Assembly: GCA_905339235.1 (NCBI GenBank)
Contig: CAJPFG010000045.1
Location: forward strand, 1-38,876
Reading direction: 5' to 3'
Origin: Phycisphaerales bacterium
GTDB lineage: Bacteria > Planctomycetota > Phycisphaerae > Phycisphaerales > UBA1924
Length of the DNA: 38,876 nt
A program made the translations under genes and the position numbers. A model generated the notes under the pieces. It was not told the DNA's origin and did no database searches. It saw only the letters and a list, made by a program, of their open reading frames with translations. Positions 23,482 to 32,487 of the stretch are shown piece by piece (positions within the stretch are counted from its first letter, which is position 1; each line of letters opens with the position of its first letter).

Positions 23482-24600
23482 ATGGACTCCGTGCGACCAG
23501 CCGCCAAGACCCTCGGCCCCCGTCCCGGGCCGCAACCGACAGTTTCTCCACACTCCGCCGCCTCCGATGTCCTCCGAAGGTGCGAAGTGCTGGGCTTCGC
23601 CCTGCGCGGCGTCGCCCCCGTGCAACCCTCCCAATGGGCCGACCACCTGAGGGCCTGGCTCGCCTCCGGCAAGCACGGTTCCATGGAGTACCTCAGCGCG
23701 GAACTAGACGTTCGCCTCTCCCCGGAGCGCATCTTTCAGGGCACCCGCTCCTTCATCGTGGTGGGGGACCAATACGCCCGCCGGGGTGACCCCGACCGTC
23801 CTCGCGCCGGCCTCGGCCGGATCGCCCGCTACGCCCGGGGCCGGAACTACCACGAGGTCATGAAGAAGCGACTTCACTCGCTCGCGGACGACCTTCGCGC
23901 TGCCTATCCGGGCTCGGACTTCCGCACCTGCGTAGACACCGCCCCGCTGCTCGAACGCGAGTTGGCCCACCTGGCCGGCTTGGGATGGGTTGGCAAAAAC
24001 ACCATGCTCATCCACCCGCGAGTGGGCAGTTACTTCGTGCTCGGTGTAGTCGCCACAAACCTGGAGTTGCAGCCCGCCGCCGCGCCGACGCCCGACCACT
24101 GCGGCACCTGCACGCGCTGCATCGACGCGTGCCCGACAAACGCCATCACGCCCTACAGCGTGGACGGGTCGCGATGCATCTCGTATCTGACGATCGAGCG
24201 CCGGGACCAGATTCCGCCCGGGTTTCACGCGCCCATGGGCGACTGGATCTTCGGCTGCGATGTCTGCCAGGAAGTGTGCCCGCACAACTCCGAGCGCACC
24301 GGCGAAGTGGATGTCGGGTCGATCCTCGCCGCGTACCAGCCGCGCCGGAACGGGTTCGATCTGCTCGACGTGCTCGGCTGGACCGTTCAGTCCCGCGAAG
24401 AAGCCTTCCGGTCCTCGGCGATGAAACGGGCCGGGCTGGCGCTCATGAAACGCAATGCGCTCATCGCGGCGGGAAACTCGCTCCGCGACTGCCCCGATCC
24501 GCGGCTGCTGGCGCGGATCCGCGAACTGGCCGCGGACGATCGCGAACCCGGCACCGTGCGTGCTACCGCTCTCGATGTGCTGGAGGCGTTGGCCGCTTGA
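23482..24600 (+). CDS. queG: Epoxyqueuosine reductase QueG
   Basis: A 372-residue cobalamin-dependent iron-sulfur enzyme that reduces epoxyqueuosine to queuosine at tRNA position 34, the last step of the pathway. The catalytic Asp152 is in TCVDTAPLLERELA. Two 4Fe-4S clusters are bound by C207-C210-C213-C217 (CGTCTRCIDACPTN) and C259-C262-C266 (CDVCQEVCP), with C232 in SRCISYLTIE. A HEAT-like C-terminal part (MKRAGLALMKRNALIAAGNS) binds tRNA. The ATG at 23482 lacks an SD, and the first 25 residues are Pro-rich and not conserved; a later start is possible. The last 38 bases overlap the convergent membrane-protein gene. No other queuosine gene is in the window. Confidence 0.95.
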   Translation: MDSVRPAAKTLGPRPGPQPTVSPHSAASDVLRRCEVLGFALRGVAPVQPSQWADHLRAWLASGKHGSMEYLSAELDVRLSPERIFQGTRSFIVVGDQYARRGDPDRPRAGLGRIARYARGRNYHEVMKKRLHSLADDLRAAYPGSDFRTCVDTAPLLERELAHLAGLGWVGKNTMLIHPRVGSYFVLGVVATNLELQPAAAPTPDHCGTCTRCIDACPTNAITPYSVDGSRCISYLTIERRDQIPPGFHAPMGDWIFGCDVCQEVCPHNSERTGEVDVGSILAAYQPRRNGFDLLDVLGWTVQSREEAFRSSAMKRAGLALMKRNALIAAGNSLRDCPDPRLLARIRELAADDREPGTVRATALDVLEALAA

Positions 24601-25756
24601 CCAACGCGCGGGCGATGAGCGGAATCGCGACGCCTATCGCGAGATACGGCGTCTGCCGTTCGATAAAACCCATCCAGTAGAACGGCGCGGCGAGCACCAC
24701 CGACGCCACGAAAAGGCCCCACGTTCGCCTGTCGGGTCGGTCGCGAAATCCGTTGGCGCCGACGGCGCACACGAGGACGTACGCCGGAAAGACCAGCCCG
24801 TAGCAGGCCATGAGGAGGCGATAGGTGATCTCGAACGCGGTCAGCCCCGGCTGCCCCTCTCGCGCGTCGTAGGTCCAGCCATCGGGCGCAATCTTGTTCG
24901 CGAGCACGATCGCCAGCGCCGCGACGAATATCACAATGCCGCTCGTCCGCCCCCGGGCGCTCATCGGCTCGGTGCTGGCATGGTGCAGGGTCAGCGTGAA
25001 GATGATCTGCACGATCAGGTGCGCCAATACCAGCGGAGCCACCGCCGCCAGCGGGTTCGTGGGGTTCAAGGCCACGAGATGGCGGCCGTAGAAAAACGTG
25101 AGCGCGATGAGGGCCGGGAAAAGAACGAAAAACCCCAGCAGAAACGCGCGAGACCCCGCAGGCCCCCGCACCGACTGGCGTGCCGCGTGAAACGTCAGGT
25201 CGAGATACGGGCACAGCATGAATCCGAACACGCACACCGGGGACAACCCAAGCAGATCCAGCGGACCCTCGGTCGGCGCAGGGAGCGGCGATGCCGGCGC
25301 CGCGCCCGCGTCCTTCAGCCACCACACGACCACCGTGATCGACGCGAGAAACGCCGCCACCGACGCCGCCGCCCTGATGCCCCCGGCCCTGAGCGCCGCC
25401 AACGCCGCGATGACCGCCCCGACCGCGCACGCCGCGACCGTGACCCGGAGGTCCTGCTTGAATGACGGAATCAGCGCGATCAAGAAATACAGGTGAAAAA
25501 CGACCGTCACCACCGAGAAAGCGCGGCACGCGGCCAAATGCTGCGAAAGAAACCGCTCGCTCGCGCCCGCCCGCCACAGCAGCACGCCCATCGCCGCCGC
25601 CCCGATGCAGTTGGGCGCCGCAAACACAAGAAACGACCACGCCCCGAAATCCCGCATCAGGATCACCGGAAGGTACATCCCGATGCACCACGTCCACGAG
25701 CACGCAAGGAACGCGGCGTAACCGAGAACGCGGAACGGCGATGATGCGGATGCCAT
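24563..25756 (-). CDS. Multi-spanning membrane protein of unknown function
   Basis: About 397 residues with roughly ten to eleven hydrophobic helices and short loops. The N-terminal stretch VLGYAAFLACSWTWCIGMYLPVILMRDFGAWSFLVFAAPNCIGAAAMGVLL has a PNxIGAxxMG element that faintly recalls sodium:solute symporters, but the rest shows no symporter motif that I recognise. It ends with a basic tail (RALVKRPTPPAHRER). The ATG at 25756 is chosen; a GTG at 25780 would add eight residues. Its end overlaps queG by 38 bases (convergent). It is the last gene of a minus-strand set with the DUF4442 and MBL-fold genes, at gaps of 20 and 27 bases, so co-transcription is likely. A transporter is the best guess. 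Confidence 0.75.
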   Translation of the reverse strand: MASASSPFRVLGYAAFLACSWTWCIGMYLPVILMRDFGAWSFLVFAAPNCIGAAAMGVLLWRAGASERFLSQHLAACRAFSVVTVVFHLYFLIALIPSFKQDLRVTVAACAVGAVIAALAALRAGGIRAAASVAAFLASITVVVWWLKDAGAAPASPLPAPTEGPLDLLGLSPVCVFGFMLCPYLDLTFHAARQSVRGPAGSRAFLLGFFVLFPALIALTFFYGRHLVALNPTNPLAAVAPLVLAHLIVQIIFTLTLHHASTEPMSARGRTSGIVIFVAALAIVLANKIAPDGWTYDAREGQPGLTAFEITYRLLMACYGLVFPAYVLVCAVGANGFRDRPDRRTWGLFVASVVLAAPFYWMGFIERQTPYLAIGVAIPLIARALVKRPTPPAHRER

Positions 25757-25776
25757 GCGCACCGAGTCTAGCGACT

Positions 25777-26523
25777 TCACCGCGACAGTTCGGACCCGCG
25801 CCCGACAGCCCGCGCATGCCCGTGCTTGGCCTTATTCTGCGACGAGGGCGTCAGATGAAACGTCGCGACGCACCGCCCGACCCGCCGCTCCCGCGCCGCG
25901 AGCCGCGCGAGCAGTTCGTCCTTGCGGCGCTTCTTCGCCATGGCCGCGGGCAGCAGCGCCTGCTGAACGATCTCAAGGTCCAGGGTGAGATTGAACTCCT
26001 TCCCCGAGGCGATAAGCGAATCGAGGTCCTCCCGCGGCGTCACCTTGTACAGCGCCGGCCCGAAACACGGGCGCAGAAAGTCGTACGAGAGTTTCTTGCA
26101 CACCAGCGTGTAGTCCCCACCCGTCCGCGCGAAGATGTACATGCCCCCCGCGATCTCGCTGTTCGCCAGCAGCGCCGCCCCCGCCATCGCGTTGTACCAG
26201 TTCCGGTTGAACCGCCGGAAGGGCAGTTCCGCGGCGAAAGTGCGGTCATCCACCTTCTTCATCCGGATCCCGCTGCGGAAGGCGTACGGCAGCCAGATCA
26301 GCGAGCACACCCGGTGCCAGAAGTGGCTGCGCGCCGATATCCTCGCGATGAACGCCTCCACGCGGTCCATGATCGAGAGACTCGTCGTCGGCGCCGCTTC
26401 GCTGGCCTCCAACTGCGAATCCTCCGACTCGCCGGTCATCTTCGGAAGATTCCCCGTCACGGGGACCACCTCGGCGGGCGGGCTGCCCGCGGGCGTCGGA
26501 TCAACTTGGGCGGTTTCATGCAC
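25777..26523 (-). CDS. DUF4442-type hotdog-fold protein
   Basis: 248 residues with a GTG start at 26523 (AGGACGG upstream). The first 50 residues are acidic and Pro/Ser-rich. The conserved core, about 75-190, reads FNRNWYNAMAGAALLANSEIAGGMYIFA...YTLVCKKLSYDFLRPCFGPALYKV, the pattern of DUF4442 (PF14539), a hotdog-fold family related to acyl-CoA thioesterases. The usual thioesterase Asp in the xxxxD position reads NSEIAGG here, so activity is uncertain. The C-terminus is basic (AKKRRKDELLARLAARERRVGR). Gene context: MBL-fold hydrolase upstream, membrane protein downstream. Confidence 0.72.
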   Translation of the reverse strand: MHETAQVDPTPAGSPPAEVVPVTGNLPKMTGESEDSQLEASEAAPTTSLSIMDRVEAFIARISARSHFWHRVCSLIWLPYAFRSGIRMKKVDDRTFAAELPFRRFNRNWYNAMAGAALLANSEIAGGMYIFARTGGDYTLVCKKLSYDFLRPCFGPALYKVTPREDLDSLIASGKEFNLTLDLEIVQQALLPAAMAKKRRKDELLARLAARERRVGRCVATFHLTPSSQNKAKHGHARAVGRGSELSR

Positions 26524-26550
26524 GTCGGGTTCCGTCCTGCGTGCCCAAGT

Positions 26551-27537
26551 TTAGCCCCCGAGCGTCCCCCGCTCGTTCGGCTCTGCAACCAGTTCGAACC
26601 ATCCCTTTCCATTCGCCCGAACACGCACGCACGGCGTGTTCGGCTCGTGATCCAGCACGAGCAGCCAGTCATTCGCCGCGGCCTCCGCCAGAAACCACCC
26701 CCGCGAGACCATGCTCGTATACGGCTCCACGTCGTACGACAGGCTGTACGCCGCGCCGAGATGGGCCATCGTCGGCATCACATCCGGCGTGAACACCACC
26801 GTCCGTCCCTTGGTATCGGTGAACTTGATCGCCTGCTGTCCCCACGTATGTCCCGGAGCGAGAAACACGCCGATCCCCGGATACGGCGCCGACTCCCGCA
26901 GCGCCACCGGCGAGAGCGGCTGCTCGTTTCGGGCCGGGATGTACCCCGGCGGAAACGGAGGCGGCGATTCGATGAGCGAAAGGTGGTTCTTGATCGGCTC
27001 CAGGTGATCGCGGAAGTACGTCCGGGTCATCACGCTGCGATTCGCGAGCGCATCCTGCCATTCGCGGAACTGGACGAAGACCTTGGCGTTGGGAAATGTC
27101 CGAACGACGCTGACCTCGCCCGCCCAGCCCGGCCCCGTCCACTCGGGAGACTCGCCCGGCCTGGCCAGCCGCGTCAGGCCGCCGGAGTGATCAAAATGAA
27201 GATGCGTCACGAACACCGCGTTGATGTCGCCGGGGTCGCAGCCGGCTTCTCGCAGCGCCGAAACGATCGTGCGCTCTCCGAGCGCAAAGATGTCCCTGCT
27301 CTTGGGGTCCGCCTTGTCGCCCGAACCGGTCTCGACGACGATTCGGCGCGCCCCGCCGCCGTCATTGGCCGTCAGGAGCAGGCAGTTATGGTGCACGCTG
27401 ATCCGCCCGCGATCATCGGTCGGAACCGACCTGCCCCAGACCACGCGCGGCACCAGCCCGAACATGGAGCCGCCGTCGAGGCGAAACTCCCCGGCACGCA
27501 GCAACCGCCAGTCGTAGCGTAATCCGCTTTCGTTCAT
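26551..27537 (-). CDS. MBL-fold metallo-hydrolase
   Basis: A 328-residue metallo-beta-lactamase-fold hydrolase. The di-zinc motif is THLHFDHSGG (H112, H114, D116, H117), with further ligands expected in APGHTWGQQ and FTPDVMPTMAH. The layout (long N-terminal part with VVETGSG, then NAVFVTHLHFDHSGG) resembles lactonase-like and glyoxalase II-like hydrolases; the substrate is unknown. The start is the ATG at 27537, preceded by GAGGGG; the open frame continues 57 codons upstream into the divergent glycosyltransferase promoter region and is rejected. It is the first gene of the minus-strand set ending at 24563. Confidence 0.88.
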   Translation of the reverse strand: MNESGLRYDWRLLRAGEFRLDGGSMFGLVPRVVWGRSVPTDDRGRISVHHNCLLLTANDGGGARRIVVETGSGDKADPKSRDIFALGERTIVSALREAGCDPGDINAVFVTHLHFDHSGGLTRLARPGESPEWTGPGWAGEVSVVRTFPNAKVFVQFREWQDALANRSVMTRTYFRDHLEPIKNHLSLIESPPPFPPGYIPARNEQPLSPVALRESAPYPGIGVFLAPGHTWGQQAIKFTDTKGRTVVFTPDVMPTMAHLGAAYSLSYDVEPYTSMVSRGWFLAEAAANDWLLVLDHEPNTPCVRVRANGKGWFELVAEPNERGTLGG

Positions 27538-27610
27538 GTCCCCTCGCGGCGAAGTCGGCCTCTCCCGTGGCATGGGAGCATAGTCTGAACGCCCCTCGCG
27601 ACACAAGGCC

Positions 27611-28339
27611 GTGACCGCACACCAGACAAAACCCCCCGTGCCGCCCCGCTCACTCGCGATCGTCCTGCCCTGCCGGAACGAAGAAGCCAACGTCGAGCGC
27701 GTGGTCACCGATGTGATCGCGGCCGCTCAGCCCCTCTGCCCGAGACTCGAAATCATCATCGTGGACGACGGAAGCACCGATCGCACCCCCGAGCGCGCCC
27801 AGGCCCTGACCGCCGCGGACCCGCGCGTCCGTCTCGTCCGCAACCACCCCGGGCGCGGCTACGGCGGCGCGCTTCAGGCAGGCTTCGCCCAGACCCGCGC
27901 GGACTGGGTCTTCTACACCGACGGCGACGGTCAGTTCGACCCATCTCAGTTGCACGCGCTCCTGCCACTGCTGGAACAGGCCGATATCGTCGCCGGGTAT
28001 CGCATCAACCGCGCAGAAGGCCTCACCCGGCGATTCAACGCCTTCGCATGGACCGCACTGGTTCGCGCCGTCTTCGGGCTGCGGGTGCGCGATGTGGACT
28101 GCGCCTTCAAGGTCTTCCCGGGCTGGTTCGTCCGCGAGACGCCCCTGGTCTCGAACGGCGCCTTGATCTCCGCCGAACTGCTCGCGCGGGCCACCCGCGC
28201 CAAACTACGCATCCACCAGGTCGGCGTGCGACACCGCGCCCGCTCCGCCGGCCACCCCACCGGCGCCAAACTCGCCGTGATCCTCAAGGCGTTCCGCGAG
28301 TTGTTTTCTCTCGCGGGGCGCATCCGCTCCGGGAAATAG
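27611..28339 (+). CDS. GT2 glycosyltransferase, DPM1/polyprenyl-phosphate sugar synthase type
   Basis: A 242-residue GT-A fold enzyme. Motifs: IVLPCRNEEANVERVV (17-32), VDDGSTD (51-57), DGDGQFD with the metal-binding D104xD106, and the RxxN/DVDCAFKVF region. There are no C-terminal membrane helices. This is the pattern of dolichol/undecaprenyl-phosphate mannose or glucose synthases (DPM1, GtrB-like), which move a sugar from a nucleotide to a polyprenyl phosphate at the inner face of the membrane. The start is GTG at 27611. The GT-C/TPR gene follows after nine bases, which fits a donor-then-transferase pair. Confidence 0.88.
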   Translation: MTAHQTKPPVPPRSLAIVLPCRNEEANVERVVTDVIAAAQPLCPRLEIIIVDDGSTDRTPERAQALTAADPRVRLVRNHPGRGYGGALQAGFAQTRADWVFYTDGDGQFDPSQLHALLPLLEQADIVAGYRINRAEGLTRRFNAFAWTALVRAVFGLRVRDVDCAFKVFPGWFVRETPLVSNGALISAELLARATRAKLRIHQVGVRHRARSAGHPTGAKLAVILKAFRELFSLAGRIRSGK

Positions 28340-28348
28340 ACGTCCCTC

Positions 28349-30466
28349 GTGCATCCCCGACGGCGCTCAGATAAAGTCCCGCCCTTGCACAGCCTCTCTC
28401 CAGCCATTGCCCGCGAATCCGACGGCCCCAAGCCCGCTTCATGGTCGCTCTCCATCCCCGGCCTGGCCCTGTTCCTTCTCACCGCCGCGGCCTTTTCCTC
28501 CACGCTCAGCAACGGCTGGACCGGCTGGGACGACACCGCCTACGTCCTCAACAGCCCCCTCATGAAAGTCCCCGGCGGGCTCGCCCGCATCTGGACCACC
28601 GGCGAGACCGAGCAGTTCTACCCGCTCACGTTTACGTCATACTGGCTCCAATACCGCTGGTTCGGGGGCGAAGCAGGCGGCTACCACGCCGTGAACGTGA
28701 TTCTCCATTCGCTCAACGCCGTCCTCTGCCTGGCCTTCCTTCGCGCCCTCGGCCTGGGGCGATTCGGGGCCATCCTCGGCGCGGCGCTCTTCGCCCTCCA
28801 CCCCACCCAGGCCATCACCGTCGCGTGGATCGCCGAGCACAAGAACACGCTCTGCGGGACCTTCACATTCCTCACGCTCCTGGCCTGGGTCAAGTCGCGC
28901 AGCGGCAGCCGCCACGCGGCCTGGTACATCGTCTCGCTGGCGTGCTTCGCACTCGCGATGCTCTCCAAGACCGTCGTGCTCGCCCTCCCTTTCGCCCTCC
29001 TCCTGCTGGATCACACGGTCCTCAGGGTCACCTGGAAACGCGGCATCGCCCGCGTCGTCCCGATGCTCCTCATCGCCGTGGCGCTCGGCGGGCTCACGTT
29101 CTTCTTCGAGCAGAAGTTCGTCGACAAGGCCAGCCCGCAGTGGATGCCCGGCCTTCTCGAGCGAATCCAGATCGCCGGCGCCGCCCCTTGGGCTTACCTC
29201 TGGCACCTGCTCTGGCCATGGAAACTCTCAATCGCCTACCCCCTGTGGGACGCCGGCGCTTCCCACCTCCATTGGTGGCTCCCCGCCCTCGCGAGCCTCA
29301 CCGCGGCGATCGCGCTCATCCACCTCCACCGCCACGGCCGAATCCGCGCCCTCTGGGTCTGGGGATTCGCCAACTTCTTCCTCATCCTCGGCCCCACCCT
29401 CGGCATCATCCCCTTCGGCAATCTCGTCGTCACTCACGTCTCCGATCACTTCCTCTACCTCGCTTCCATGGGCCTCTTCATCCCGTTCGCGGCCGAAATC
29501 GAACGCTGGCGCGACGCATCCGAATCACGCCGACTCCCCGCCATGGGGCTCGTCGGTCTCATCGTGGTCGTGTGCGCGGCCGTTTCGTTCCGCGATGGCA
29601 ACGTGTACCAGGACGCCGTCACGATGTGGTCCCGCGCCGTCGAAGTCGCGCCCGACAACTACACCGTCCGCCTCGGGCTGGCCGAAGGCCTTGCCAAGCG
29701 CGGCCGGCGCGATCAGGCCCTTCCGCACTACCGCAAGGCCGTGGAACTACGACCCAACTGGCCCGACGCCTGGCTCTTCCTCGGGCAGAACGCCCTGGAC
29801 CAGCGCGACTACGACAGCGCCGAAAGGGCCTTCCGCAAGGTTCTCGACCTCTCCCCGGCCGACGGCACCGCCTTGCTCGGCCTCGCCAACACCCTCGAGC
29901 AGTCCGGGCACATCGATGAGGCGCTCGCAACCTTCGAGGCCGTCGTTCAGCGCTACCCCGATTTCGTCGAGGCCCGCTCGGGCCTTGCCAAAATGTACCT
30001 GGGCTTCGCCCGCTACCAAGACGCCCTCGCCCAGTTCCAAGCCGTCGTCCGTCTGCGGCCGGACCAGCCGATGCCGCACGTCGGCGTCGCCACCTGCCTG
30101 CGCAAACTCAACCGCGACGCGGACGCCCTCGCGGGATTGCGGCAGGCCCGCGATTCGCTCCCCGGCGACGTCGCGATCCTCAACATGCTCGCGCGCATCC
30201 TCGCTACCTCCCCGGACGACCTCGTCCGCAATGGCGCCCAGGCCCTCGCCGCCGCGACCCGGGCCGCCGAACTCACCCAGCACGCCAACCCCCTCGTGCT
30301 CGATACCCTCGCCGCGGCGCTCGCCGAGTCCGGAAAGCCCGCCGACGCGGCCAACGCGTCCCGCGCCGCCGCCGCCCTGCACCGCAAACTGGGCTCCGAG
30401 CCCGCCGCGCTCCGCAGCGACGACCTCGCCGCCCTGTATGCCCAGGGCCAGACGCTCCGCGAATAG
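28349..30466 (+). CDS. GT-C membrane glycosyltransferase with TPR repeats (TMTC-like)
   Basis: 705 residues in two parts. Residues 35-415 form a polytopic membrane domain of about ten helices, starting with NGWTGWDDTAYVLNSP, whose D61-D62 pair matches the catalytic acid pair of GT-C enzymes (PMT, TMTC). HAVNVILHSLNAVLCL, ALFALHPTQAITVAWIAEHKNTL and HVSDHFLYLASMGLFIP are typical of this family. Residues about 419-690 are TPR repeats (EVAPDNYTVRLGLAEGLAKRGRRDQALPHYRKAVEL and similar), expected on the outer face. Human TMTC1-4 have the same order and O-mannosylate cadherins with dolichol-P-mannose. Bacterial versions are common but uncharacterised. GTG at 28349 starts the frame; TTG at 28385 is possible. 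Confidence 0.8.
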   Translation: MHPRRRSDKVPPLHSLSPAIARESDGPKPASWSLSIPGLALFLLTAAAFSSTLSNGWTGWDDTAYVLNSPLMKVPGGLARIWTTGETEQFYPLTFTSYWLQYRWFGGEAGGYHAVNVILHSLNAVLCLAFLRALGLGRFGAILGAALFALHPTQAITVAWIAEHKNTLCGTFTFLTLLAWVKSRSGSRHAAWYIVSLACFALAMLSKTVVLALPFALLLLDHTVLRVTWKRGIARVVPMLLIAVALGGLTFFFEQKFVDKASPQWMPGLLERIQIAGAAPWAYLWHLLWPWKLSIAYPLWDAGASHLHWWLPALASLTAAIALIHLHRHGRIRALWVWGFANFFLILGPTLGIIPFGNLVVTHVSDHFLYLASMGLFIPFAAEIERWRDASESRRLPAMGLVGLIVVVCAAVSFRDGNVYQDAVTMWSRAVEVAPDNYTVRLGLAEGLAKRGRRDQALPHYRKAVELRPNWPDAWLFLGQNALDQRDYDSAERAFRKVLDLSPADGTALLGLANTLEQSGHIDEALATFEAVVQRYPDFVEARSGLAKMYLGFARYQDALAQFQAVVRLRPDQPMPHVGVATCLRKLNRDADALAGLRQARDSLPGDVAILNMLARILATSPDDLVRNGAQALAAATRAAELTQHANPLVLDTLAAALAESGKPADAANASRAAAALHRKLGSEPAALRSDDLAALYAQGQTLRE

Positions 30467-30541
30467 GCACTCTGGGACCCTGCCGGCCACGAACAGCCCC
30501 CGGATGTTGTTCGTACAGAAAACACCCCCGGAGGCCCCACG

Positions 30542-31270
30542 ATGCCCAATCCCCAACCCAAGGCCGCCCAATCCCGCTCCCGGCGCTTCGCAAGGGGTCT
30601 GGTCGACTGGATCAAGTCCCTCGTGGTCATCGCCGCGATCATGATCCCCATCCGCGCTTCCATCGCCGACTGGTGCGATGTCCCCACCGGCTCGATGGAG
30701 CCCACCATCCTGCCCGGCGATCGCATCGCGGTGAACAAACTCGCCTACGGCCTGCGGGTCCCCCTCACCGATTGGTGGGTCACGCACTGGGACAAGCCCG
30801 CCCCTGGCGAGGTCGTCGTTCTGCACTCCCCCAAAGACGGTGTCCGCCTGGTGAAGCGCCTGATCGCCCGCCCCGGCGACACGATCGAACTCCGCAACCA
30901 GCATCTCTACATCAATGGCCTCGCCAGCGCCTACTCCAACCTCCCCACCCGCTGGCTCGACGAAACCGTGCCCGACCACGCTTCCCGCTGGCCCGCGGCC
31001 GCGTTCGCTCGCGAGCAGATCGCCGGCCGGTCGCACGCCGTCATGGCCCGCACCCCCGAGGGCGTGGCCCGCACATTCGGCCCCATCACCGTCCCGCCCG
31101 GCCAGTACTTCGTCATGGGCGACAACCGCGACCTCAGCGGCGACTCCCGCATCTTCGGCTTCGTGCCGGAAGACAAAATCGTCGGCCGTTCGCCCGGGGT
31201 CGCGATTTCCTTCAACCCGGACCGCTACTACACCCCGCGATTCGATCGCTTCTTCCTCGGCTTTGATTGA
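30542..31270 (+). CDS. lepB: Signal peptidase I
   Basis: A 242-residue membrane serine protease that removes Sec and Tat signal peptides. There is one N-terminal membrane segment (SLVVIAAIMIPIRASIA). The catalytic Ser51 is in PTGSMEPTILPGD and the Lys105 general base in VKRLIARPGDTIEL. Box E, GDNRDLSGDSR, is near the C-terminus. GGAGG at 30530-30534 precedes the ATG at 30542. The GT-C/TPR gene ends 75 bases upstream. That gap has a small hairpin (30489-30514) but no T-run, so the gene may or may not be co-transcribed with the glycosyltransferases. Confidence 0.95.
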   Translation: MPNPQPKAAQSRSRRFARGLVDWIKSLVVIAAIMIPIRASIADWCDVPTGSMEPTILPGDRIAVNKLAYGLRVPLTDWWVTHWDKPAPGEVVVLHSPKDGVRLVKRLIARPGDTIELRNQHLYINGLASAYSNLPTRWLDETVPDHASRWPAAAFAREQIAGRSHAVMARTPEGVARTFGPITVPPGQYFVMGDNRDLSGDSRIFGFVPEDKIVGRSPGVAISFNPDRYYTPRFDRFFLGFD

Positions 31271-31298
31271 TGCGAAACAGAAAGAACCAAAGACCAGC

Positions 31299-32486
31299 GT
31301 GAGCCCGTTCTACTACGTCCTGTTCTCGATTCCCCTCCTCAACTTGTTGTGGTGGGGGTGGAGCGACCTTCGCCTGCGAAGGGCCGGTATTCGGCCGCGC
31401 TGGCGTTTGATGCTCGCCGGCTTCGTCGCCCTCCACCTGCTCGGGTACGCCTGGGTGATCTTCGCCCGCCGCGGCTTCATCGACACGCCCGCTCCGCAGT
31501 CGCTCATCGCCACCGCCTACATCTGGAGCACGATCGTGCTCCCGCTCTCCCTCCTCGCCAGCGCCGCGATCGGCGTGGCGGGCGGATCCATGGCGTTGCT
31601 CTCCAAGGCGAAGCGGCGCATCGCACCCGGCCCTTCTGCCCAGCCCAGCCCTCAGCCGCCGGGAATCTCTCGCCGACAGGCCCTCGCCGGAATGGTCGTC
31701 GGTATCCCGGCCGTCGCACAGGCCGGCGCCGTCAGCCGCGGCCTCGCCCAACTCAACGAACTCCGCGAGAGCCGATTCGACCTCGCCTTCCCCGATCTGC
31801 TCCCAAGTCTCGACGGCGTCACCATCGCCCACGTCACCGACACCCACGTCGGCCGGTTCACCCGCGGGCCGATCCTCGACGCCATCGCGGCGCGGGTCAA
31901 CGCCATGCATCCCGATTTCGTCGCCTTCACCGGCGACCTCATCGACTACTCGCTGGAAGACCTGCCCGAAGCCATCCGCTTCCTGCGGCTGCTGAAGCCG
32001 CGGGTCGCCACCGCGATCTGCGAAGGCAATCACGATCTCTTCAGCGACGCCCAGGCCTTCCGCAAGGGCGTTCGCGATGCCGGGTTCCCGCTCCTGCGCA
32101 ACGATTCCGCCACCCACGCCCTCCGCGGCTCCGCGATCCAGTTCCTCGGCATCGGCTGGAACTCCCGCCGACTGGCCGACGACGTCGCCAACGTCGCCGC
32201 CCTCCGCCAGCCCGGCGCCTTCCCCATCCTCCTCGCGCACCATCCGCACGCGTTCGACCCCGCCGCGGCCGCGGGCCTGCCGCTCACCCTCTCCGGCCAC
32301 ACCCACGGCGGGCAGTTGATGCTCACCGGCGAAATCGGCGCCGGCCCGGCGCTCTTCCGATACTGGTCGGGCCTTTACCGCAAGCCCGGGTCCTCGCTCA
32401 TCGTGAGCAACGGCGCGGGAAACTGGTTCCCGCTGCGAATCAACGCGCCCGCCGAGATCGCCCTCATCACGCTCCGCACCGCCTGA
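31299..32486 (+). CDS. Membrane-anchored metallophosphoesterase (YkuE/LpxH-like)
   Basis: 395 residues from GTG 31299. The N-terminal 100 residues hold three hydrophobic segments. These are followed by a Pro/Ser-rich linker and an internal twin-arginine-like segment, ISRRQALAGMVVGIPAVAQAGA (R125, R126). The calcineurin-like domain has all metal motifs: D181TH, GDLID, GNHD, HHPHAF and SGHTHGGQ. Relatives of the YkuE type are often exported by Tat and act on phospholipid or nucleotide-sugar phosphates; the substrate is unknown. The RR-plus-hydrophobic stretch behind three membrane helices is unusual and may be a fourth membrane helix. It follows lepB by 28 bases and is convergent to the zinc-ribbon gene with one base between stops. 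Confidence 0.85.
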   Translation: MSPFYYVLFSIPLLNLLWWGWSDLRLRRAGIRPRWRLMLAGFVALHLLGYAWVIFARRGFIDTPAPQSLIATAYIWSTIVLPLSLLASAAIGVAGGSMALLSKAKRRIAPGPSAQPSPQPPGISRRQALAGMVVGIPAVAQAGAVSRGLAQLNELRESRFDLAFPDLLPSLDGVTIAHVTDTHVGRFTRGPILDAIAARVNAMHPDFVAFTGDLIDYSLEDLPEAIRFLRLLKPRVATAICEGNHDLFSDAQAFRKGVRDAGFPLLRNDSATHALRGSAIQFLGIGWNSRRLADDVANVAALRQPGAFPILLAHHPHAFDPAAAAGLPLTLSGHTHGGQLMLTGEIGAGPALFRYWSGLYRKPGSSLIVSNGAGNWFPLRINAPAEIALITLRTA

Positions 32487-32487
32487 C

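Noticed and set aside
30489..30514. Hairpin ACGAACA / TGTTCGT between the GT-C/TPR gene and lepB
   Set aside because: A 7-bp stem with a 12-base loop and no T-run; not strong enough for a terminator call.
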